The translations under genes and the position numbers were made by a program. The notes below the pieces were generated by a model. That model was given only the letters and a program-made list of their open reading frames with translations, was not told the origin of the DNA and did not search any database. Below, one piece after another: positions 41,369 to 50,464 of a stretch of 64,000 nucleotides of DNA. How positions within the stretch are numbered: the stretch's first letter is position 1; every line of letters starts with the position of its first letter. The DNA is from Siccibacter colletis (GTDB lineage Bacteria; Pseudomonadota; Gammaproteobacteria; Enterobacterales; Enterobacteriaceae), in contig NZ_JMSQ01000004.1 of NCBI RefSeq assembly GCF_000696575.1, forward strand, positions 124,001 to 188,000. The letters run 5' to 3'.

Positions 41369-41849
41369 AGCGAGGAAGGGTAGTTTGTGGATCAAAGCTA
41401 TTTATCACCTGAACGTAATGCTTGCGCTGATACTCGCTGAATTCATCATCGGCTCGTAGCGTAAAAATAAGAAGTCCGCGCTGTACAGGGTTAACATCGC
41501 TGTGCCACGGTAAGCGAATAATGGACTGCACCTGACGAATGGTTTTTCCATCCTGCAGAAAATTATTTGCGATTTGAATAACCGGGAGCCTTGCCGGGCC
41601 TATTTCATGCGTCAGCATTTTACCCTCGGGTTTGAAACCGGGCAGCTGATTGCGCTGGACGTCGATTTGCTGTTCACACCAGGCATCGGGCGTCTGATCC
41701 TCCTCTAACAAGGCTCGATTAATCAGGATCTGATATTCATTGTCGTCCGGATCTTTGAACATAAGTATGTTTACGGTCCTGTCAATGACCGGTGCCTCTG
41801 TAATAAATGAACCTTCAAATAAAGCATAGGCTGCCAGGTTTTTTTCCAT
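41367..41849 (-). CDS. DUF1795 / DcrB-like (Eag-type) T6SS adaptor
   Basis: DUF1795 proteins (EagR, EagT6) are T6SS chaperones that bind the N-terminal transmembrane part of prePAAR effectors and load them on VgrG. The ATG at 41849 has GGAG nine bases upstream and gives 160 residues. The family features are the N-terminal FEGSFITEAPVIDRTVNILMF strand pair, the central LINRALLEEDQTPD region, and the C-terminal FTLRADDEFSEYQRKHYVQVINSF. No PAAR or Rhs effector gene adjoins it. It is the last gene of the leftward T6SS unit, 30 bases after the OmpA/TssM-like gene. Confidence 0.75.
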   Translation of the reverse strand: MEKNLAAYALFEGSFITEAPVIDRTVNILMFKDPDDNEYQILINRALLEEDQTPDAWCEQQIDVQRNQLPGFKPEGKMLTHEIGPARLPVIQIANNFLQDGKTIRQVQSIIRLPWHSDVNPVQRGLLIFTLRADDEFSEYQRKHYVQVINSFDPQTTLPR

Positions 41850-41879
41850 GTAATACGCTCTCCGTGTTATCAATGACGG

Positions 41880-43469
41880 CTATTTCACTATAAATATCTC
41901 AACCCGTCGGTTCTTTGCCCGCTCTGTTTTACTCTCGTTGTTGGCAAGGGGATGCCGGGCTCCGGCACCATAGAGAGTAAAACGTGCGGCTGGCAATCCG
42001 CTGTGATTGACCAGCCAGTCCCGTACGTTCCGGGCTCGTGCTTCGGACAACATGTTGTTCTGTTCTTCGCTGCCCGTGTTATCTGAGTAACCAACAATGA
42101 CGATACGCGCTGCGTCGTCGCGGCGTAACGGCAGCGAGAGTGAGGCCAGCGTTTTTTCCTGCCCGGGGGGCAGCGTGGCGCTGGAGGAAGCAAACGGCGA
42201 AATTATCCCCGCTGCGGCGCGTCCGATGATGTATGACTCAGGATGAAGCTGCAGCGCGATTTCACGCTCAAGCGTTTCACAGTGATGCAGATGGGGCCAA
42301 AGTCGGTTTGCCACATGGCACGATGTGAGTTGCCGTTTTTCTTGCTCCAGGGCGGTATAAAGATGCGCTTTTTCCTGCACGCCGGACTCACCGGTTACTG
42401 ACAACCCATTCATGAGCTGAGCAATTTGCCATGCGCGCAAGGCTGCTTCGCCGCTGACCGTCATTAACCCCAGAGCACAAATCAGGATAGCGGCAAACGC
42501 GCTTTTATAACCGACGGAGAGGCCCGGCGGGTCTACCCGGGTTATTTTCGTCGTGCGATAAATCGACGGCGGTTCTGGTAGTGGCGGTGTAGGGAGCGAT
42601 GCGGCCAGACCCGGTAAGAGCCCATAGTTTTGTTCACACCATGACGACCATGCGCCGTGGCGGATAAATCCGCTGCCATAATCGGCCAGCAATACGCCAT
42701 TAAGCCTGAGCGGCAGTGTGGAAAACAGCGTATCCAGCGCATGGTGCAATCTGGCATCCTTCATCCAGTCGTGTAATCCCGAGGCAATAGCGTACCGGCG
42801 GAGCGCATGGTGATTACCCCCCGGGCAGGCAATGTTCGCCAGCGCCGCGGTCAGCGCTTCGCAAAAGCCATATTGTGGAGCATCTGCCGCCGGAAAGCCG
42901 CTGCTCCATATTGCCACGTCAGGGTCCTGTGCATGCCGCTCTGCGCTCATTTGTCCATACAGTGCAAACGTGCAGGGTAGCGGTTTATCAAGTGAAAGCG
43001 AGGCGAACGTATTTTTCCACATGGTTATTTGTGAATACGTCAGCGCGGACGTTGCGTGAGCATCAGGCATCAACGGGAAAAAACTCAGAGGGATGACTTC
43101 AGGGTGCTGGCTCTCGAGCCGGTGCAGATGGCGCGTTAATTCAGCGGGGCTGGATACCAGAAACCATGCTTTGCCCCTCACAAATTGAATGCCATCATTT
43201 TCCAGCGCGCCGGAAAACCAGGTTTTTGCCCAGGGTCCTAAAATAAAAACCACACTTTCACGCGTTTCATCACTGGTCGTGGTGGTAATCACGGGCTGCC
43301 GGCGCGCCAGATAGTTACGCCGAAGCAGTAACGCACCGCTTAATGCGCCTGTCGACCACGGTAAAAAAGCGGTCAGCGGATGGGTATAACGCAGGGTGCA
43401 TGCAAACAGGGCGATGAGAAACGTAGACCACAGCAGCAGGGCACAGGCGGGATGTTTTAAAACAGACAT
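41880..43469 (-). CDS. T6SS-associated OmpA-domain protein with TssM-like N-terminal part
   Basis: The start at ATG 43469 gives 529 residues and overlaps the upstream DotU-like gene by 13 bases. Layout: TM1 at about 8-27, TM2 at 31-49, a cytoplasmic domain at about 50-320, TM3 at 323-340, a periplasmic linker, and an OmpA-type peptidoglycan-binding domain at about 455-529 (IVIVGYSDNTG, NNMLSEARARNV, NRRVEIFI). The two-TM, cytoplasmic-domain, third-TM topology is that of TssM/IcmF. FILGPWAKTW at about 75-84 sits where TssM proteins carry a Walker A loop, but lacks the glycines. It may be a reduced TssM fused to a cell-wall anchor; the OmpA call is firm and the TssM relation is inference. Confidence 0.75.
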   Translation of the reverse strand: MSVLKHPACALLLWSTFLIALFACTLRYTHPLTAFLPWSTGALSGALLLRRNYLARRQPVITTTTSDETRESVVFILGPWAKTWFSGALENDGIQFVRGKAWFLVSSPAELTRHLHRLESQHPEVIPLSFFPLMPDAHATSALTYSQITMWKNTFASLSLDKPLPCTFALYGQMSAERHAQDPDVAIWSSGFPAADAPQYGFCEALTAALANIACPGGNHHALRRYAIASGLHDWMKDARLHHALDTLFSTLPLRLNGVLLADYGSGFIRHGAWSSWCEQNYGLLPGLAASLPTPPLPEPPSIYRTTKITRVDPPGLSVGYKSAFAAILICALGLMTVSGEAALRAWQIAQLMNGLSVTGESGVQEKAHLYTALEQEKRQLTSCHVANRLWPHLHHCETLEREIALQLHPESYIIGRAAAGIISPFASSSATLPPGQEKTLASLSLPLRRDDAARIVIVGYSDNTGSEEQNNMLSEARARNVRDWLVNHSGLPAARFTLYGAGARHPLANNESKTERAKNRRVEIFIVK

Positions 43470-44074
43470 TGATAAAGTGCTTCCAGAGAATGAGAGCAGC
43501 AGACCCACAGTGTGGCCAGTAAGCCAGTTAACAGCGTGAAATCGATAATTACATGAGCCGATAACGGGATTCGGGACGAAAGCATTTCAGTTTGCACCGT
43601 CTCGCTGAGAAGAGCATGTTGCGGTGCTGGTGCGGCGTTGCGCAATGAATGCGTAGTCAGCAGTGTTTCAAACGCGGATTTATGTGCACAAGCCGAAGAG
43701 AGCAGTAACAGTATCCCGGATGCATAGTTCCGCATGGTGTCATGGGTGCTATCGAATAGCTGCGCAAGCGCCGCGAGTTGTGCCTCTGTATCGCATCGGT
43801 CAGAGAAAAAACACGGCTCCAGGGCGTAATGTTTCCAGGTCAGCCAGCTGCGCGTAAGTTGCCGTTCGATAGTGCTGTCCAGCCAGATACATACGAGTCT
43901 GGAGAGCGTCTTTGCTTCTTCTGCTGGTATGCCTTCATCAGCCAGCGCACGCGTGAACGTATGCAGGTAATCAATCAGTTGCGACTGAAGATCTGACAGC
44001 GAAGGGATAACGGCATCCAGCTGCAGCAGCGTATCGATAGCGATAAGTCTGTTAAAGACGAAAGCGCTCGTCAC
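43457..44074 (-). CDS. DotU/TssL-like short membrane protein
   Basis: I place the start at GTG 44074, which overlaps the preceding stop as GTGA and has GGAG eight bases upstream, giving 205 residues. A cytoplasmic helical domain (about 1-172) ends in one transmembrane helix (about 175-193) with a short periplasmic tail, the DotU/TssL layout. The segment EEAKTLSRLVCIWLD corresponds to the TssL region around ALDEAAH, but the conserved LDE and the W-G-x-FF features are altered. It is distinct from the canonical TssL at 63118. Together with the OmpA/TssM-like protein it may form an accessory membrane module. Confidence 0.65.
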   Translation of the reverse strand: MTSAFVFNRLIAIDTLLQLDAVIPSLSDLQSQLIDYLHTFTRALADEGIPAEEAKTLSRLVCIWLDSTIERQLTRSWLTWKHYALEPCFFSDRCDTEAQLAALAQLFDSTHDTMRNYASGILLLLSSACAHKSAFETLLTTHSLRNAAPAPQHALLSETVQTEMLSSRIPLSAHVIIDFTLLTGLLATLWVCCSHSLEALYQCLF

Positions 44075-45426
44075 CACATTTTCTCCACGGTTTTTCCCCA
44101 GCCCTGCCGTTGGGTATAAGAACAAACTCTGACAACGGCAGGTTTTAGTGAAGGGGGCGTAGTGAAAGTCAGTTCTATTTCGTAGACATTTTTCTTGTCG
44201 CTAAAGCGTTGCGCCATCTCCTGCGGTGTGAAAGTTTTTTTCTCCAGCAGCGTATTATTTTCGCTATAAACACCGATGTGCCACCACCCGTCGTTATCGA
44301 TATCAGCCATGATTTCATCAATGGTAAAGGTTATTTTTCGCTTATTAGGATGGACGCGTTGTGTAAGCCACATCTCTTTACTAAAACTCTCGCCAGGAAA
44401 ATAGCTTACCCGCTCACGGCCAATAACGTCCGGCATGACAGTCTGCGATAAAAAATGGACGCCGAGTCGTTGTTCAAAATCCGCCAGGGTTCGGATATCG
44501 CCATGACCGTAGCAGCCTAAATCGTAGGGCGAGGCGTCTATGCCTAATACTGAGCGTACCCGCTTTTTAGATATTTTATCGCGTTCCCACCAGGCAAGAT
44601 CGACGCTACCAGTTTTTTTTGCATCGTTAGTATGATCGCTCCATATTTTACTGGCATCGCTGCGCTGGTAATAATGCCAGAGCAATATTTTATTAGGTGT
44701 ATAAATGTCATAGCCATGGGTAAAGGCTCGCGCCGCCATGGCAATCTCTTCTCCCGCAAAGAAAATATCTGGGTCGTTAGGCACATCGCGTACAAAACTG
44801 CCGGGTGCGAAAATGAAACCTCCAGCCAGATAACCACAGCGGGCAGGTTTATCGCTTTTTAGTGGTGTTGAACTCAGCATCGGAATTCCATCTGCAGAAA
44901 ACTCCCGAAATACCAGCCGGCTGATAAACTGCGTGCGTTTACTTTCATCTTCAGGATCGTAGGCGGGGGGATAGGTGGATAATACTGGTGACGTACCGTC
45001 AGCCTGTAGTTCACGAAGCATGGCTATAGCTTCACGGTCCCAGTCAGGCGCAAAACGGCAGTGAGAATCAATTTGTAAAAACCACGCCTCATTACGATAT
45101 AACCGCTCCGCCATATGGCGAGCCCAGCAAGCCCCCTTACTTTCATAATAATGCAAGCTGATCACGCTAATACGCGCATCACGGTATTCAAAAAAAGAGA
45201 CGTCATAACTCTCAATTTTCTCCGTGTGCAGAAGTTTCATACCGAAGTCAATGAAGGGTGAAACATCACTGTCATGCTGACAACATATTGCAATATGCAG
45301 CGCAGCGGGATTTGCCGCATGGGCAATCATGTCCCGCAGGGTAGGTATCAGTTCCGGATCGCGATAGCTGGCGATACTGACAAAAATCGAGTCTGGCTGT
45401 GGTGTAACGACGTTATGGATAGGCAT
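44071..45426 (-). CDS. GT60-like GlcNAc glycosyltransferase (PF11397 type)
   Basis: The protein resembles Skp1-type polypeptide N-acetylglucosaminyltransferases. The start at ATG 45426 gives 451 residues; an in-frame TTG three codons earlier overlaps the adhesin stop, and neither has a strong ribosome site. Motifs: N-terminal FVSIASYRDPEL (15-26), GACWARHMAE (98-107) and the metal-binding DSH in FLQIDSHCRFAPDWD (120-122, DXD-like), then a GT-A style region with AGEEIAMAARAFTHGYD. The last 100 residues look like a separate beta domain. No signal peptide, so it should act in the cytoplasm. It is coupled to the adhesin gene upstream and the DotU-like gene downstream. An acceptor inside the island (adhesin, pilin, T6SS part) is a hypothesis; it could also be an effector. 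Confidence 0.75.
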   Translation of the reverse strand: MPIHNVVTPQPDSIFVSIASYRDPELIPTLRDMIAHAANPAALHIAICCQHDSDVSPFIDFGMKLLHTEKIESYDVSFFEYRDARISVISLHYYESKGACWARHMAERLYRNEAWFLQIDSHCRFAPDWDREAIAMLRELQADGTSPVLSTYPPAYDPEDESKRTQFISRLVFREFSADGIPMLSSTPLKSDKPARCGYLAGGFIFAPGSFVRDVPNDPDIFFAGEEIAMAARAFTHGYDIYTPNKILLWHYYQRSDASKIWSDHTNDAKKTGSVDLAWWERDKISKKRVRSVLGIDASPYDLGCYGHGDIRTLADFEQRLGVHFLSQTVMPDVIGRERVSYFPGESFSKEMWLTQRVHPNKRKITFTIDEIMADIDNDGWWHIGVYSENNTLLEKKTFTPQEMAQRFSDKKNVYEIELTFTTPPSLKPAVVRVCSYTQRQGWGKTVEKMW

Positions 45427-45431
45427 AATAA

Positions 45432-46433
45432 TCAACGTAGCTGCAAAATGATTTCAGCCCGGGCGGTAAAATCACCGTCGGTCGGATGAGAGCTCCCTGT
45501 CGGAATTAATATCGCGGTCCAGTTAAACTGGGCTGGGATCATACTGGCTTTATTACTGATATTTTCGCTGGATGAGCCATCCACTTTCATATCCTGACCC
45601 TGTGCATTGCGAATTTTTATCCCCATACGATCGTCATGCCCACCCGCATCCATCACTTTTATATAGCTGTTATCAGATGACGGCGTGCTGGTGGTCAGCG
45701 TTGCGCTGGCCGAGTAATAACCGTAATCGGTGCGACAATTAATTTCGAAAGGCAGCGGACGCTGTATACCCTCTGTGGTTAACGTATTCGACGTTACGGT
45801 ACCGAAATCTACCGTCTGTGAAGGCGTGTAAATGCATGAAGGGGTACTAATGACGGTGATTCGCCCGATATTTAATTGCTGGGTATATTGCGCAGGTGAA
45901 TTATTAACCAGCCAGTTATACGCTATTTCACCCGCAGGCAATGCCTGCTCGCCATCAGGGTTTGTAAGCATAAGCGAATCCGCGGTTTTAAAAAATTGCA
46001 CCCGGAAAAAAGAGGCTGATGGATAAATAAATCTGCCGACGTTCGCGCCGTCAGAAGGCGTGTAAGTCTGATTTGATGGATACTGTCCAAAAGCTCCGCC
46101 ATTGTTCCATAACAGTTTTATACCGATGCCATCAATATTGGTTTTATAAATTCGAGTACTGGAGTCCTGCCCAGATAACCCGTAAGCGCTTTTACCATAT
46201 GGGGTGCCTTTATGGCAGTCGATATACTCCTGATTATAGCCTTGTACCGGGCTATCAAATTGTGCAATGGGATTAACAGTATCAGCAGGCAGGCTGGCAT
46301 CGATGGTTATCAGCGCTGCAGGGATATTGGCAATCCACGGCCCGCCTGGGCTGGCAGGGTCTAAATCACACTCTGCCTGTACGTTTGCTGCCAGGGAATA
46401 CAACACGGCCATCATAATTATTGTTTTATGCAT
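45432..46433 (-). CDS. Fimbrial tip adhesin (FimH-like two-domain) in the T6SS operon
   Basis: The 333-residue precursor has a signal peptide cleaved after VQA (about 20). An N-terminal lectin-like domain (about 21-195) is joined to a C-terminal pilin domain (about 200-333). The pilin domain opens with a cysteine (SCIYTPSQTVDFGTV), has its partner in EINCRTDYG, and ends in an alternating hydrophobic strand (TARAEIILQLR) as needed for donor-strand exchange. It lies 6 bases after tssA, in one transcription unit with T6SS genes and about 7 kb from its presumed chaperone and usher. Receptor specificity cannot be read from sequence. Confidence 0.8.
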   Translation of the reverse strand: MHKTIIMMAVLYSLAANVQAECDLDPASPGGPWIANIPAALITIDASLPADTVNPIAQFDSPVQGYNQEYIDCHKGTPYGKSAYGLSGQDSSTRIYKTNIDGIGIKLLWNNGGAFGQYPSNQTYTPSDGANVGRFIYPSASFFRVQFFKTADSLMLTNPDGEQALPAGEIAYNWLVNNSPAQYTQQLNIGRITVISTPSCIYTPSQTVDFGTVTSNTLTTEGIQRPLPFEINCRTDYGYYSASATLTTSTPSSDNSYIKVMDAGGHDDRMGIKIRNAQGQDMKVDGSSSENISNKASMIPAQFNWTAILIPTGSSHPTDGDFTARAEIILQLR

Positions 46434-46439
46434 GTCAGT

Positions 46440-47501
46440 TTACTCCTTGTCGTTCTCTAATTGAGAAACCATATCCGTAGGGATAACGCGTATTAATTCG
46501 GCAAAGCTTTTTCCCGCCGTTTTCTCAGCAAAATCGAGCAGCAGTATGATTGGGCTGCTGGGTTCTACCGCGCGAAACCAGGCGCGAACTTCTCGCAGAC
46601 GCGCCAGCGCATCATCTCTGTTAACGGGTACTGATCTCGATGGGACTGGGGCACTGGCGACGGGCATTGTGTCTGCCCGTTCGATAACAGCAGCGGCAGT
46701 TTCTGAGGTAGCTTCTGGCTCAACCATCGACAGCACGCTGGGCGCGGGTGATAAGTGTTCGTCGCAGGTTGAATGAATACTCTGTTGGGAGAACAGCGCC
46801 AGTATTTGCGCCAGTCGATCGAAATCGGGTGCGATATCATCAGGCAACGTGCTCAACAGCTGTCGGAGCATGCCTAACTCGTCCTGGGCGAAGCTAAACG
46901 CGGCGATGTCATTACACCAATTTTCTTGCCACTCCTGGCGAAGCGCCGCAATAGCCGCTTCAGGCAGGGCGCTGCCATCCCGGGGACCGATACAGGCCTT
47001 TTCAAACTCTCTGACGTTGACCGATAGCCCGGAGCGGGTTGGTAACGGAAGATTGCGAACATCAGCGATAAATCCTTCGCTGTCATTGAGCTCTGAAAAC
47101 GCATTGGCACGCATCAGGGGTTCATAGTCGCCTTCGTCCATCAACTGAGGGTGAAGATCGTCAGGCCAGGTCTGCAACAGCATGTTCAGCATATTGAGCC
47201 CTGCGGCGAGTTCAACGGCACCATGCTGCCGCATACGGCAGCGGATCAACGTGATGATAAGCCTTACATCCAGGGACTTAAGCAGCAGCGTCCGGCAGTC
47301 TCGCTCAACCTCGCTCCAGTTGATGGGTTCAGCTGCTTCGATAAAGTCACCATACTCGGCTTCCATTCGAGGCTGTAGTCGGGATTGCAACAGTAAAAAT
47401 GCGGGATCATACTCAAGACTTTCCCCGCACGGTGCAGAACCACAGAAGCTGTTTAAGATTGTCTGATAATAGGGCGACAGGTTGTTGTTTTGGTTATTCA
47501 C
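46440..47501 (-). CDS. tssA: T6SS assembly protein TssA
   Basis: TssA primes and caps sheath/tube assembly between baseplate and growing tail. The 353 residues begin with the ImpA_N domain (about 15-130: CGESLEYDPAFLLLQSR, INWSEVERDCRTLLLKSLDVRL), a Pro/Ala/Ser linker near 250-285, and a C-terminal region with RDDALARLREVRAWFRAVEPSSPI, followed by a helical end. The overall length places it in the shorter-tailed TssA class. It follows tssG by 60 bases and precedes the adhesin by 6, so the adhesin is probably expressed with it. Confidence 0.9.
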   Translation of the reverse strand: MNNQNNNLSPYYQTILNSFCGSAPCGESLEYDPAFLLLQSRLQPRMEAEYGDFIEAAEPINWSEVERDCRTLLLKSLDVRLIITLIRCRMRQHGAVELAAGLNMLNMLLQTWPDDLHPQLMDEGDYEPLMRANAFSELNDSEGFIADVRNLPLPTRSGLSVNVREFEKACIGPRDGSALPEAAIAALRQEWQENWCNDIAAFSFAQDELGMLRQLLSTLPDDIAPDFDRLAQILALFSQQSIHSTCDEHLSPAPSVLSMVEPEATSETAAAVIERADTMPVASAPVPSRSVPVNRDDALARLREVRAWFRAVEPSSPIILLLDFAEKTAGKSFAELIRVIPTDMVSQLENDKE

Positions 47502-47561
47502 TGGCGTTTCCTTACTATTTATTAGCGCGCCGATTCCATTGGGCCTGCTGATAGGGCATTG

Positions 47562-48584
47562 CTACAGGCTGAGTTCCGGTTCGAAACTCATACCAGATAC
47601 GGGTTCGTCAGATGTCTCTCTGGCAAGCCAGGTGGCATATCCCAACTGATGTGAACCGTTTAGCGTTGCTTCTGGCACTTCGTCGGAGGCCAGAATGAGT
47701 TTTACGTCCCAGGCATATTCAAATCCGACAAAGTTTCTTACCCATTCACGAAGTACGGGAAGATCTTGTCCCCATACACTAAAACGCATGTACTGCTTCA
47801 GGGTTAACGGCCCCAAAATGAGCCTGAATTTATGTTGTTTATCCTTAACGGTATTACCAAGAATCGCCGTCTCACCCAGCGTCAGTGAGGTTTCGTTGTT
47901 TCCGAGTTCCGATTGATCGACTGCATCAAGGAATATCCACTGTGGTGAAAACTCCTCAATGATGACCGGAATACCAAAGTAGTAATGAAGTGCACCAGAT
48001 AGCCCTTCAGGGTTACGCGACTCCCTTACCAGATGGGCCGACGAAGCCAGGCGAGCATGACCAGGTAAGGGGCTGGTGCTGTACTCCTCAGGATTCAGCC
48101 CGACAAGATTCGCTACGTAACGCGAAAAGCGTTCATCATCCAGCCGGTCAAGCGATGCGGTATCCTGCGCTACAAACCATGCTCTGTATAAATGCGATAA
48201 GGAGCGATGATGAAAAATATTAAGAAAATCAATCAGCGTCTGATCGTGAAGCTCTGAGCGAGTATAAGCCTGCTCTGTCATATGAAGCGGCATCGCACCC
48301 TGAGGGCCCCACACACCCAGGCCGAACAGCATGATATTAATTTTGTCCTGTTCGAGGCTTAACTGAGCCACCTCGCGGGGAGGAAATACCATATGCGCCT
48401 GCTGACCGATTCGGAAACATTCTTGCTCCGGTAAGCTTGCTCTCCCCGGCGGTGGGAACGCTGGCGTTCTGGCAGCAATCATACGCATCATGCTGATAAA
48501 ACCTGTACGCCAGGGTTCGCTCTTGAAGCACCACGGGGGCATCTCACCAGATGAGATGTCATACGGAAAAACTCGCCCTTTCAT
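47562..48584 (-). CDS. tssG: T6SS baseplate protein TssG
   Basis: TssG forms the baseplate wedge with TssF and TssE. The start at ATG 48584 overlaps the tssF stop as TAATG, giving 340 residues; the longer frame lies inside tssF. Family features: an early FFxxMRxIEAR-type segment (FISMMRMIAARTP), FGLGVWGPQGAMPLHMTE, and the C-terminal half with LGPLTLKQYMRFSVWGQDL. Coupling to tssF is typical of T6SS clusters. Confidence 0.92.
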   Translation of the reverse strand: MKGRVFPYDISSGEMPPWCFKSEPWRTGFISMMRMIAARTPAFPPPGRASLPEQECFRIGQQAHMVFPPREVAQLSLEQDKINIMLFGLGVWGPQGAMPLHMTEQAYTRSELHDQTLIDFLNIFHHRSLSHLYRAWFVAQDTASLDRLDDERFSRYVANLVGLNPEEYSTSPLPGHARLASSAHLVRESRNPEGLSGALHYYFGIPVIIEEFSPQWIFLDAVDQSELGNNETSLTLGETAILGNTVKDKQHKFRLILGPLTLKQYMRFSVWGQDLPVLREWVRNFVGFEYAWDVKLILASDEVPEATLNGSHQLGYATWLARETSDEPVSGMSFEPELSL

Positions 48585-50464
48585 TAAGCTGCCCCTCGCC
48601 TTCCCGGGCGTGCTTGCCATGTGCCAATAATCCCGCGCTGCATAGAGCGCAGTTCCATCTCGGTGAAAACGTTGATTGAGGCATGCCTGGCAATATAATT
48701 TTCCATAATGAGTCCAAACAAATAAGGACTTATGCCAGAGAAGCACTCTTCGTCAACTGTGAGCTCACAGCGAATGCCGCGACCATAGATCAATAAACCG
48801 TCCCCCGGCAGGCGACGCACAACTGGTGCTGTTTTACACCCTACCAGCCCGCTGATTTGCCGATTGGAATCTTGATCGGCGGTATCAACAAATAAGCGCA
48901 ACATACTCCGTAGCGCCTCGCCGCCGGGTTTATGTTCAATATGCGACAGAGGTTGATAGTTGAAATTGAGTTGTCGTATTAGCCGCCACGCTGCTTCGCC
49001 AGCGGCAAACGGCGCGCGAGGCGCACCCGGCAAACAAATGAAGGTTGCGCCTGACAGAGGCGCAGCATCCGACGTCGTCAGATCCACGCCGCTGCTATGG
49101 GCAATCAGCTGGGGTAAATCCCGATTGGAAACCATCGCATCTACTGAAAGGTAACGAATATGATCGCTGTAGGGTGCTTCCAGTTGATCCACCAGTGAGA
49201 TAAAAACTTCGGTGCCTGTGTAAGGCGTCCGGGTCTGGTATTTTCGCTGATTTTTATCCTTAACGCGGGGTTTACGGGTGAGCGAAAAATAACGCCCATA
49301 ATTCCCATTATCTTCCTGGCGCGTTTGGAAAAGCGGGTTGAATACAATTTCTTCGCTGCTTTCGGCCTGTTGGCCTCTTACTTTTTCAATAGAATAGACT
49401 TCGTAATCAAGAGGCCTGCTGCGGTCGGGAACCACATGGAATTCATTCAGCGCCCGATTGATTTCAATTTTATCAAGGCGTCTGGGAAAAAGATTAATTG
49501 CTGGCGTACAAAATAGGGAAAAGCGAGAAGCATCAACGTGCCCAACAAGTTCCGGCGTGAGATGATCAAGTAGTATAATCACTTCAGCTTCATTACTGTT
49601 ATTTTTACTTAATCCCTTCTTGAGTTGAGTAAGGGTGAAAAAATAGAAGCGCTGACGGCAGGCAAAGTATTCATGAACTAGATTATGTCCATGGAAAATA
49701 TTCCATGATACCGGCAGCAGGCTTTGTGAAGGGTCCACGCCTTCGAACATCAATGGCGTTTTATTGATGACGACATCCTGTGACGAGCCCTCTTTACCTG
49801 AACGAATTATCATTGCGATCGTGTGCGCGTGTATTAGCTCAAATATATGCGAAACGATGCGTTCATCGCCATGTATATAGACTGGCAACCGGTCAAAGTC
49901 TGCTAACTGAGCAAACACTAAATCTCCCGGCACTTTGAGCCTGATACGTAATGCGCCTTTCAGTGTGCTTTGTTTAATTCGCCACGGTTCCATTGCCGGA
50001 ATATCCGGTGGAGATGAAGTCAGGCGTGCATCAATAATTTCCAACGGCCATAACGTCACGTCCTGACCCGTGCGAAACTCGCAGCGTGTTGCTTCGCCAG
50101 GCGAGATTCGGGACCAGAATGCGCTGCCTTTACGAACATTATACCCTTGCGTGAGGTCCCCTTGCTTTACGTCCGGATGAAGCTTGATTACGCCTATTGA
50201 AGGTGTAGGGGAATTATATCCAGGATAAATTACATCAAGCAGGCGTTGCGTGAAGTGCGGAAACTCAGCATCCAGTTTTAACTGAGTACGTGCAGACATG
50301 AAGCAAAACGCTTCAATCAGCCGCTCTACATACGGATCGGCGACTTCAATACCATGCATGCCCAAACGCCCCGCGATCTTAGGGTGTTTTTCAGCGAACT
50401 CACCTGCCATTTCGCGCATAAATGTGAGTTCTTTATTGTAATAATCCAGGAAGGTCTGATTCAT
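48584..50464 (-). CDS. tssF: T6SS baseplate protein TssF
   Basis: TssF (VasA) is the main baseplate wedge protein. The 626-residue product opens with the signature YYNKELTFMREMAGEFAEKHP, then VERLIEAFCFMSART and LLDVIYPGYNSPTPSIGVI. It is the first gene of the leftward arm, divergent from clpV across a 388-base AT-rich spacer. tssE, which usually lies just before tssF, is not found here. Confidence 0.95.
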   Translation of the reverse strand: MNQTFLDYYNKELTFMREMAGEFAEKHPKIAGRLGMHGIEVADPYVERLIEAFCFMSARTQLKLDAEFPHFTQRLLDVIYPGYNSPTPSIGVIKLHPDVKQGDLTQGYNVRKGSAFWSRISPGEATRCEFRTGQDVTLWPLEIIDARLTSSPPDIPAMEPWRIKQSTLKGALRIRLKVPGDLVFAQLADFDRLPVYIHGDERIVSHIFELIHAHTIAMIIRSGKEGSSQDVVINKTPLMFEGVDPSQSLLPVSWNIFHGHNLVHEYFACRQRFYFFTLTQLKKGLSKNNSNEAEVIILLDHLTPELVGHVDASRFSLFCTPAINLFPRRLDKIEINRALNEFHVVPDRSRPLDYEVYSIEKVRGQQAESSEEIVFNPLFQTRQEDNGNYGRYFSLTRKPRVKDKNQRKYQTRTPYTGTEVFISLVDQLEAPYSDHIRYLSVDAMVSNRDLPQLIAHSSGVDLTTSDAAPLSGATFICLPGAPRAPFAAGEAAWRLIRQLNFNYQPLSHIEHKPGGEALRSMLRLFVDTADQDSNRQISGLVGCKTAPVVRRLPGDGLLIYGRGIRCELTVDEECFSGISPYLFGLIMENYIARHASINVFTEMELRSMQRGIIGTWQARPGRRGAA

